From: Istiophorus platypterus | Lineage: Eukaryota > Chordata > Actinopteri > Istiophoriformes > Istiophoridae | Direction of reading: 5' to 3' | Assembly (NCBI GenBank): GCA_016859345.1 | Contig: CM029122.1 | Location: 6,417,501 to 6,481,500 of the forward strand | Length of the DNA stretch: 64,000 nucleotides | Part shown: one piece after another, positions 36,468 through 64,000 of the stretch | Position numbering within the stretch: the first letter of the stretch is position 1 | Layout: every line of letters starts with the position of its first letter | The notes under the pieces: generated by a model | The model's database searches: none | What the model was told of the DNA's origin: nothing | The model's input: the letters and a program-made list of their open reading frames with translations, nothing else | Program-made: the position numbers and the translations under genes

Positions 36468-38233
36468 ATGAATGGCTCAAACTAATTAATTAACCGATTA
36501 TCCCCATTGCTGACTTTGTGTCAATCAGCTATCCACTGACTTCATCATCTCGGCACTGTACATGAGTAAAATGAGTTTGAAAGATGTGACTATTTCTATA
36601 TAATCCCATCCTCTTCCCTGAAAGCGACGATATTCTATTTTTCGACTGCCATGACAGGCTGGGTCACAACAACTATGGCCCGAAGGTTGAAAAACCCTGG
36701 TTCCTTGACCAACTCCCGGCCGTCTCGTCGGGACGCGGTTCCGACCGTGTGTCATTGTGCGACCTAGAAATGAGCTGTCGTGCCTTGGTACTTGATCACT
36801 GATGAGCTGGAGCAGACTGAAACTTATGGAACGTTTGACAGAAGCTTTTTCTCCCTCCGAGACGCGGACTAGAGCACCCTCTGCTGGCGCCTGGTTGAGA
36901 TCAGTTTACAGGCAATAGTTATTTCCTCTGACAGTCCCTGGCTGCTGACAATGTGATCACCTGACCCTCTCTCTGATTTTAGTGTGTTTCTAAAACTCTC
37001 TCCTGGTTGTGCGTTTTATTTATGAAGGCTTTATTTTCGTTTAATGCACTTTATTATGATCCAGTAACAGAACACTCTTCAGTATAACAGCTTGTAAAAT
37101 ATATGTTACGCAGTCTTGTTTATTCAGTCGTTCATGTTAGAAGGAACCAAGTCGACCGAAGCCGGTTACCGGCGCATGGAGACGACACAGGTCTCATCCA
37201 GCCCATTCATCAAACCAAAACCACTATTTTAAGACCGATGCTGTTTTACGTTTTGCAAAGAAGTAGCAACTAGAAGAGGTAGCGAATCACTGTTTTGGAG
37301 AGCAGGGCTGCTCAACTCCACGCCGACACTCCTGTGCTGTTGAGGATGCTGTTTCAGAAAAAAAAAAAAAAAAAAAAAGACTGCTCAATTACATACCATT
37401 ACTTTCCTTTTCCTCATTTGCATTTGAAAGCCTGATGTATTATTTCCCCGATGAATTCTATTAAAAAGATTTTAAACACGACGTTGCTCATATTTCGTGT
37501 GATACAAACTTTTTTTTTTTTAAATGACGTGAGGCTTGAAATGTAGAATGTAGAAATATATTTACAGTAATTTTAAGCATCTTTAGGAGAACTGATCCAA
37601 AGACAGGAATACAACACAGTATAAGTGGAATGCACTTATTAAAATACAGAAAAAAAAAAACCACAAGATGCAAGAGTGTCAAAGTGAATTATTTCTAAAA
37701 AGCAAACAGCTCAGCTCCACTATGGTATAACAAACAGAAGCTTGGAAGCTGGATGCTGATGGTAGAAACAAACCTTCAAGACATTTCTTGAAGTGAAAGA
37801 AAAAAAAAAAAAAGACATTTAAGATGCAGTACATGACATTCTGACTATTTTGTTTTTGCTCATGAATTTCCAGAAAAAGCTTCATCATCTGACAACCAAA
37901 TTATTGAAATGGCTCAGCAGACATACTCATTGGCACCTGACTGCAAGGAGTCCTTGCTGTAATGAAAAAATGAGTGGGGGGGGTGAGGGGGGGGTCTAAT
38001 AAATCACAGAGTAGCTTTAAATCATGTGAAATATATCTTTTGTAACTTCTTTGGCTCCAACTCTCCTGGAGCCTTATTTATAAAGATACTGTTTTCAGGT
38101 ATTCAGGTTAGGTGCAAATTATTAGAGACCGAACCTACACTTCCTTTTGAAATTTGGAAACAACCAAAATCCGGTTAATAGTACTGGAGAATATATGAAT
38201 TGCTTGTTAATGAGGGTTTTTTTGTTCCTTTTT

Positions 38234-38239
38234 TTTATT
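38234..38239 (-). terminator. Candidate polyadenylation signal for tsn
   Basis: TTTATT on the plus strand is AATAAA on the tsn sense strand, about 0.69 kb beyond the tsn stop codon. Further candidates lie near 37017 and 37127. Confidence 0.3.
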
Positions 38240-38921
38240 CCAGAGATTTAATCATCTGGTTGCTGCATCACATATTTCCACCAGATGTGACTCCTGGATC
38301 TCTGTTTGGATGTAGCCATCTTTTGAAAAAAATCCAGGGTCCTAAGAAATACCAGCAGGCATTGACTAATTTGTTGTACAACACAAAAACACTTGACATT
38401 TTCTTTTTTTGAAAATAAACACAAACAACCACCAAAAATAAGCTCTGCATGGCAGGAGCACTCAGAGAACTTTTTTTTGAATGAATTAAACATCAATTTA
38501 CTATAATTCAATATGAGGAACTGACTGTTGCAAATTAAACACTTGCTAAAGAAAAAAAAAAACACTGGGGGGAAAATAACACTTGCATCAGATGAAGTTG
38601 AAAACACAGATTTCCAAAAACCAGCGACAAACTTCGATCTTAAAGCCTCTGAACGAGGGTGTCAAACTCCGGCACCATCTCTGCCACCTGTCTTGACAGA
38701 CTGCCAACCATCCAAAGGTATTCCCATGCATGCATTCGCACAAACATACACTCACACTCACACAGTCTGTCCCAGGCTGCTGGGGGCCTCAGGCAGATCC
38801 CTGGGTCTTGCCTTCCAGATGGGGTAAGGTCTCCGATCTGCAGCAGCCGTGGAGAGGTTCCAGACCGGGGTAACTACCGCGCCCTCCTCCGTCTCCCACA
38901 GCCAATCGCCACCTCCGAACT

Positions 38922-39152
38922 CTACTTGTCCCCGCCGGACTCGGACTCTTTGGCCAGGCCGCGGATGGACAGGTCGTACACCACCTCCTCGATCTTCTTT
39001 ACGTCGTACTTGAGGCCGTCATAACGCTTCCGCAGCGGGTCATTCTTCAGATTGAGCAGGCGGAAGCCTGAGTCCAGCTCGTTGATGAAGTTGGAGATGC
39101 GCAGCGGCCGGTTGTAGTCTCCTGCCGTGACGCTGTTTACTGCCAAACGTGA
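38922..39152 (-). CDS. tsn: tsn coding exon 6 (C-terminus)
   Basis: Acceptor TGCCTCCAG on the minus strand; TAG stop at 38922-38924. It encodes SRLAVNSVTAGDYNRPL, FINELDSGFRLLNLKND and RKRYDGLKYDVKK, then the less conserved tail ending SESGGDK. The VTAGD stretch is the conserved GTP-binding-like signature of translin. Confidence 0.95.
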   Translation of the reverse strand, partial: SRLAVNSVTAGDYNRPLRISNFINELDSGFRLLNLKNDPLRKRYDGLKYDVKKIEEVVYDLSIRGLAKESESGGDK

Positions 39153-41767
39153 CTGGAGGCACAACAGCATGAATTTAACACACACTTACTCATCTTTCAT
39201 GTAGTTAGGTCCAACAGTATTTGGACAGTGACAAAAATTTTCATAATTTTGCCTTTGTACACCACTGCAATGGATATGAAACAAAGCCATCAAGATGTGA
39301 TTGAAGTGAAGTGTAGACTGAGCCTTAATTCAAGGGGTTTCACATAAATGTTCACATAAAACAACAGCAATTACAGACATTTTATATGCTCCTCATTTCC
39401 AGGGGCTCAAAAGTAATTGAACAAACAAACATAATTTTATGGATTATTTTTAATGCTTGGATGAAAATCCAACCAATTGCCAACCAAGTATTTCACCTAG
39501 TTTCTCTGTCTATGCAACATGAAAATGAAGAGGAGCTCACTTTAGCAGAAGTTTTGAGCCATAAACACACTGTAGACATTATGATTGTCAGCTTTCATTT
39601 GCTCCAGCTAAAATTTAATGTATAGAGACACAAAGCACTCTTCTAGCCTTACTACACTGTTGATATAACACCATGGCAAACAACAACAGACTCACCAGTT
39701 CACTGGCCATGATCAGCACACCTGCCAGGTAGTCCTCCACATCTAGGTGAAAGCCTCTCTCTCGCACCACCTCAACTGAAGGGTGAAGAGGGTAAAGGAA
39801 ATTAAAAAAACAAAAAGCAACCCAAAACAAAACAAAAGAGTAACGCCCCATTCCTCAGTGACAGTTGCACACTAACTGGTACCTACTGCCGAGTATTTGA
39901 GCCACCTCCTCCCGAGTGACAAGAGCTTCACTCTCCAGGTAGACAACAAAGGCTGCCAAGAAGGCCAAGCGCTGCAGGACAAACCGCCAATGTTCATGGA
40001 ACCTAAAGTGGGATCAAAGAGATCGGAGGAGGGAGATAAAATTATCATTATTTCACAAAGATATCCCACCAAATATCAATTTTTCTTTCCAGGGAGTCCT
40101 GGGTACACATGTGAAACATAAAGCAATAAAACAACAAGATGGTTAAAATCATATAAAAGAGAGCCACCACTATTTCTGACAAGTTGGATATATAGTCCGA
40201 GCTTAGAAACTTAATAAGAGTTTAGCGATGACATAGAAACAACCAGGCAAGAGTTAATTTGCTTTGTAATTAGAGCACAGAAAAGCATCATCTGGGAAGT
40301 GGCTCTTACCTGTAATACTGCTCCACAGGGAATTTTGTTTTGAGGCCTGCAATTTGTGTCCTGACGGTGCAGAACAACTCACGTGCTTTTGCGCATTTAC
40401 TAGGAACTAATGGGAGACGAGAAAAAAAAAAAAGACTCATTAAAAACTGCAGGGTCAAATCTGGAGGAGCGAACACCATTAAGTACAAGTCCAAATAGTT
40501 CACACTGTGTAAAAACACTCACTTTCTTTGAATCCAGATGGCTGGTGGACACTTTGGAGGACCGTCAGTATTTCTCTAGCAGTCTGCTCCAGCGTCTGAA
40601 CCACCTTACGGATATCCTGCACAAAAAGTGTTTTGTTTATTCAGTCTTTTCTATTAAAAGGAGGACACGGCCAACTCTCCTAACAGGTCAGTTAAACATA
40701 ATAAACGAAAAATATACCACATTTAATGGATCACTGACACCTTCTCATAGGGTCAAAATCAGTTCAATGTAATGTCATTCTTTTAAACTTGTAAACTGCC
40801 TTTACTTGGAATTGCTGATTAGCTTAAAAGCAACATCTATCATAGTGTATTTTGATCGATTCTAAGGAAGATCCCTTAATATTTTTCGATTATTGTCCAT
40901 TCACTTGAATAGTTGATCTTCACCATGCAGATTTATGTTTGACATTCGAAGGCTGTTTTCACATTTATCTGCTGAAGGAGGAAAGTTTCTCTGTGCTCAC
41001 CTTAAATACGAGTTTAAGACATTTTATAAGCATGACAGCTATTTGGAAAAGCCAATTGTTGTCCAGAATGTAAGTAACTATTGAAACCTACAGTAGGAAT
41101 TGACTTTTAAGTGAAGCAGCAGACATTATCTGTTCGGCAGTTAAACATCAGTATTTGCGTATAAGCACAATTTGGATTTAACACTTCGGGAGACAGATTG
41201 GATGTAACATCAAGAATTTTAACCAGTTAACTGAACTGTTTTGTGGTAAAACCAGACCAAACACATACTATTAAGTATTATAACCTTAAGTTTGGCTTTT
41301 AATTTTGCTACAAGAGCGATACCCTGCCAAATCAGCAAGACGGGGTTAAAATGACACGTTTTTAAATGGAATTTGGTGACGGCCACTGGACATAAGCGAA
41401 AAGCACATAGAACAAAGCGACCAGGCAGCGCCGCATCATTTAATTTATATCATAGTTAACGTGACACGTCTGTTAGGTGTTTTTAAGAGCCTGGATGAGC
41501 TGGCGTTAGGCGGCCGCTCCACGCAGCCGATCACCGGAGGCGCTGCCTCCCGTCAAACGAGACTCGTCTTTATCTTTCCGAAGAATTCGCGGAAGGAAAG
41601 TGTTTACGGTGCGTTAACGGGAGCTCGGCTCCGGTTAGCCGCCGGTTAGCCGCCGGCTAACCGCCTCCGGGAGCTCACGTCGGCGGAGCGTTCATTCATA
41701 CCTCTCTGACGTCCTGGTCGGCGCTCAGGAAGCCCTGGATATAGCTGAACATCTCGGTCACAGACAT
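38922..41767 (-). CDS. tsn: Translin, complete six-exon gene
   Basis: Exons in transcript order are 41702-41767, 40523-40616, 40310-40406, 39887-40002, 39696-39775 and 38922-39152. They total 684 nt and 227 residues, against 228 in human translin. Translin is a small, mostly helical single-stranded DNA/RNA-binding protein that forms octameric rings. With TRAX it makes the C3PO endoribonuclease, in which the catalytic residues come from TRAX. The sequence follows human translin through its length: SVTEMFSYIQGFLSADQD at the start, IRKVVQTLEQTAREIL, LKTKFPVEQYYRFHEHWRF, GFHLDVEDYLAGVLIMASEL and VNSVTAGDY near residues 156-164. The start ATG has G at -3 and an in-frame TGA 21 bases upstream. It is head-to-head with fam124a and convergent with the RhoGEF gene. 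The gene looks intact. Confidence 0.97.
39153..39695 (-). other. tsn intron 5
   Basis: 543 bases with donor GTGAGT and acceptor CCTCCAG. It is almost entirely filled by the dispersed repeat at 39199-39640. Confidence 0.85.
39199..39640. mobile_element. Dispersed fish DNA-transposon-like repeat in tsn intron 5
   Basis: It begins GGTCCAACAGTATTTGGACA, which contains the inverted words GTCCAA/TTGGAC, followed by AATTTTCATAATTTTG, GATGTGATTGAAGTG, CAAGGGGTTTCACA and GGGGCTCAAAAGTAATTG. This order matches a high-copy teleost non-autonomous element as I remember it. There is no coding capacity, and the right terminus is not clear. Confidence 0.6.
39696..39775 (-). CDS. tsn: tsn coding exon 5
   Basis: 80 nt between acceptor TTCAG and donor GAACTG/GTGAGT. 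It encodes EVVRERGFHLDVEDYLAGVL and IMASEL. The codon split with exon 4 gives the conserved Gly-Ile-Glu seen in human translin. Confidence 0.93.
39887..40002 (-). CDS. tsn: tsn coding exon 4
   Basis: 116 nt, acceptor CACTTTAG, donor GGCA/GTAGGT. It encodes FHEHWRFVLQRLAFLAAFVV, then YLESEALVTREEVAQILG, closely matching human translin. Confidence 0.94.
40310..40406 (-). CDS. tsn: tsn coding exon 3
   Basis: 97 nt, acceptor CCCATTAG, donor ACAG/GTAAGAG. It encodes PSKCAKARELFCTVRTQIAG and LKTKFPVEQYYR, including part of the basic nucleic-acid-binding region. Confidence 0.94.
40523..40616 (-). CDS. tsn: tsn coding exon 2
   Basis: 94 nt, acceptor TTTTGTGCAG, donor GAAA/GTGAGTG. It encodes DIRKVVQTLEQTAREILTVL and QSVHQPSGFKE. 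Confidence 0.94.
41270..41440 (+). repeat. Dispersed repeat, copy A (tsn intron 1)
   Basis: It shares an ordered series of words with 44340-44530: TTTTTAAATGGAATTTGGT against TTTTTTAAATGAAGTTTGG, GCCACTGGAC against GCCACTGCAC, and ATAGAACAAAGC against GTAGAACAGAGC. Both copies are in the same plus-strand orientation, one on each side of the divergent gene starts. Confidence 0.5.
41633..41662. repeat. GGTTAGCC direct and inverted repeat
   Basis: GGTTAGCC occurs at 41633-41640 and again at 41644-41651, followed after GCC by its exact inverse GGCTAACC at 41655-41662. The last pair forms an 8-base stem with a 3-base loop. It lies in tsn intron 1, 40 bases from the exon 1 donor. Confidence 0.7.
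41702..41767 (-). CDS. tsn: tsn coding exon 1
   Basis: 66 coding nt, donor GAGAG/GTATGA. It encodes the 22 residues MSVTEMFSYIQGFLSADQD plus VRE, matching the human translin N-terminus. The ATG has G at -3. Confidence 0.94.
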
Positions 41768-41907
41768 TTCCGAGCGGCGTCGGACTCACGGCGGCGATGA
41801 AGATGAAGATGAGGACGAACCGTCGGCGGCTAATTCATAAAAAAAAAAAAGAAAAACCCTCAACGTGCGCGAGAACAGTCCCCGCCGCTTCGACGGACGC
41901 GCAGAGA

Positions 41908-41930
41908 TGACGTCTCCACCTCGACGTCAT
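41908..41930. promoter_or_regulatory. Paired CRE-like sites upstream of tsn
   Basis: TGACGTCT at 41908-41915 and CGACGTCA at 41922-41929 are facing, near-palindromic matches to the CREB/ATF site TGACGTCA, about 140-165 bases 5' of the tsn start codon in CpG-rich DNA. The motif match is seen; function is inferred. Confidence 0.5.
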
Positions 41931-42201
41931 GCTGCTGCCGCGCCGTATCTTTTGCGAAAAAAAAAAATGAAATAAATAAAAGGAATATGAGGAAAAACTA
42001 TATAAACAGTCAGAATAAAGTCATCGTGAAGCGATATTATTGTTGAAGGTAAATAATAAATAAAAGTAAATAAAAAAAATTACAGCCAACGCATTAATCA
42101 TGAGCCAGTATTATCATTACTTCTACAAAAACAAATGAATAAAATCAAAAATTGAAAACAAAGATAGATACAACGCATTATTCACGAACAAGTATCATAA
42201 G

Positions 42202-43768
42202 CAGCGGTGGAAAGTAACTAAGTACAGTTACTCAACTTCTGTACTTCAGGACAATATTTAGGTACTCTGTTTTCATAAGTATTACTAGTTTTTACACTAA
42301 TCTATACTTCTACTCCCCCACTAAAGCTGTAGGTACCAGTTTCTTCTCAGAAGATTTTTGATTTTTTCAATAAATGAAAAGTTTTCAAAGTACAATTTAT
42401 TTTCAAATATTAAAACATTAGCTCCCAACCATTTGTTTTGGCTACTTTATATAAATGTGTCTAGTTGAGGGCCTTTGTCACATTTCAGATATCAATGAGT
42501 GACTGGCAGATCCATTGAAGAGAAATCTAACCATCAAACATCTCTGATGGTTTAATTTAAATGATGCACAAAACCAAATGGAGGTAAAAAATTTAAATCA
42601 TATTTATTTGTGGAATAATATCTAACAAAAAGCCACAATTTGTGAAAAATCCCAATAATGAGTGTATTTCTGTAAAGTTGTACTTTGTTTTTTCCTCCTC
42701 ACTAACCCTCAGATTCATCTTGTGACCCTTTTGGAGGGACCTGACTCCTTGGTCGGGAACAACTGGACTAAACCAAACTAAACCAGACCAGTGATAGATA
42801 AACTGCAGTTCTTTTCACAGGGTAGGTCCTCTAGCAGTTTTGGATTTAATTCCTGAACAGGAACGGCTTTGTTTGCTGGGCAGAAATGTGCTAACTCCCC
42901 TCTTTGGCCTGCCTGGGTTCACTCTGGTGGACAGACCTGTTGAATTACCTCATACACCCTGTTGATGGAGCCAACACAGCGCTGTTTGCTCGTGTTACCT
43001 TCAAGTGCTACTAGAAAAAACAGCACCCTTACCAGCCCCATCACATGGATATTTCAAGTGACAGAGTTTAGGATGAAGCTTTTCACTGCAGTTAGGGAAA
43101 ATTACCAGATACGCACTTGTCAGCCTCATCAGTTAGTCCCTATCCATAAAGCTTTTTGCCTTTAATAAAATATACAGTTTGAAAATAACATAAATATCAG
43201 CTCGTTGGTTTATATCATTCATTCTGGGAAGGCAGAGGCAGAGCTGTCTCTAGTTTTGTGCATGTTTAGAGATAGTATCCTAAAGTCAAATTCCAGGTGC
43301 TGGAAGAAAAAGTAAAAGTAGCTATACCACTATGTGAAAATAATTCATTAAAAAATATATATATCAGTAATCATAATTAATAATCACTTAAAGTTTTCGA
43401 ACTTTGTAATGAGTCATTTCAATCCAGACGTCCTGCAGCCCCTTTTTGAGCAAATAAACCATCAACAGTTCTTTAAACAGGTGGAATTTCCAAACTCTGG
43501 CAACCAGAAAGTTGTTTTTATCAATGGCCTGAGGTTTATCTATAAAACATCAGTGAATGATGTATTAATCAATAAAAAAAACCCATTAATTATAAACCCT
43601 TTTTAAATGGTGCCTTAAGAGAAATTGATACAAAGGTCAAATGTAGTGGAGTAGAAGTATGAAGTGGCAGAAGATGGAAAAAAAACAAACTTAAGAAGAG
43701 TAGAAGCTCCTCCAGACTGAACTTCAGTACGTACTTGAGTAAACGTACCTAGTTACTTCCCTCCGCTA
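42202..43768. mobile_element. hAT-like non-autonomous DNA transposon with inverted termini
   Basis: The left end reads CAGCGGTGGAAAGTAACTAA and the reverse complement of the right end reads TAGCGGAGGGAAGTAACTAG. The similarity continues inward (left GTACAGTTACTCAA, right GTACGTTTACTCAA), giving inverted termini of over 30 bases. CAGNGGTGG-type ends and a GTAACTAAGTA core are typical of a common fish hAT-like family. The 1567-base interior has no transposase frame. The 8-base flanks (ATCATAAG, CGAGCCAC) do not match, so the target duplication has decayed or the borders are slightly off. Confidence 0.72.
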
Positions 43769-44035
43769 CGAGCCACGCTCGCTCACAGTTGCCAGATTTC
43801 CGACGGCTCCGGAAGGCATCGTCCCGCGGCGAGCGCAGCCGACGCGGGGACCGAGCCGCGTTTCCCCGTCAGTCGCCTGTTGCCGCCGCCCGCTGAAGCA
43901 GCCCGGCCCCCGGCAGGTCGGGAGCCACGACCCGGCCTCTTCACACCCTCCGCCCGCTCCACCCTCATGTAGGCGCCGCGTCCCAACCGTAGCCCGACGC
44001 CCCGGTTCCCCTCGTCACGTCGGGACTTCGGAACG

Positions 44036-44068
44036 ATGCGGCTGACTGCCGCTCGTCCGACCCTCTGA
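44036..44068 (+). promoter_or_regulatory. Upstream ORF in the fam124a leader
   Basis: An ATG at 44036 with A at -3 opens a 10-codon frame (MRLTAARPTL) whose TGA at 44066-44068 ends one base before the fam124a ATG (TGAGATG). If the transcription start lies upstream, it would meet scanning ribosomes immediately before the main start. Confidence 0.55.
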
Positions 44069-44069
44069 G

Positions 44070-64000
<19,931 letters not shown>

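Larger units (their letters stand above)
35137..38921. other. Convergent 3' regions of RhoGEF and tsn
   Basis: The two stop codons face each other across 3.8 kb, which should contain both 3' untranslated regions. The DNA is A/T-rich with homopolymer runs (for example poly-A at 37359-37378 and T runs near 36238) and a small CA tract at 35162-35182. No coding exon was seen. Confidence 0.7.
40617..41701 (-). other. tsn intron 1
   Basis: 1.1 kb; donor GTATGA, acceptor TTTGTGCAG. It contains a dispersed repeat (41270-41440) and, close to exon 1, GC-rich promoter-like DNA with a short hairpin repeat (41633-41662). Confidence 0.85.
41768..44069. other. Divergent intergenic region between tsn and fam124a
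   Basis: 2.3 kb separate the two start codons. The outer parts are CpG-rich and promoter-like (41768-41950 and 43785-44069); the centre is filled by a hAT-like element (42202-43768). Both 5' untranslated regions must lie here, at least in part. Confidence 0.7.

Overview
This window is nuclear DNA of a ray-finned fish, probably an acanthomorph (percomorph-type) teleost. The genes are split by GT-AG introns, the proteins match vertebrate families, CA/TG microsatellites are very dense, and several interspersed repeats look like families common in teleost genomes. Intergenic and intronic DNA dominates; coding sequence is under 8 percent of the window.

Layout. (1) 1-21119 has no recognisable coding exon: low-complexity tracts, microsatellites, an AT-rich block at 14280-14815 and a Tc1/mariner-like relic at 16641-17153. 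(2) 21180-35136, plus strand: a six-exon gene for a 1240-residue Dbl-family Rho guanine nucleotide exchange factor, with a long disordered N-terminus, a small four-cysteine motif, then DH and PH domains. All six exons join in phase. I cannot name the orthologue. (3) 38922-41767, minus strand: a complete six-exon translin gene (tsn), 227 residues, convergent with the RhoGEF gene. (4) 44070 to the window end, plus strand: the first three coding exons of fam124a, head-to-head with tsn (start codons 2.3 kb apart). Its introns are long (5.1 and 14.4 kb) and the gene runs off the right edge.

The three genes have no obvious shared pathway: Rho-GTPase activation, nucleic-acid binding (the translin/TRAX complex), and a family of poorly known function. 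Points worth a second look: a coupled alternative-acceptor arrangement around RhoGEF exon 2; a CX2C-X14-CX2C motif just before its DH domain; paired CRE-like sites ahead of tsn; a 10-codon upstream ORF ending one base before the fam124a start; and a 1.57 kb hAT-like element with inverted ends inserted between the divergent tsn and fam124a starts. I found no convincing undescribed system. Splice sites were assigned by reading donors, acceptors and phase, with no transcript evidence. Repeat family assignments rest on recalled consensus patterns.
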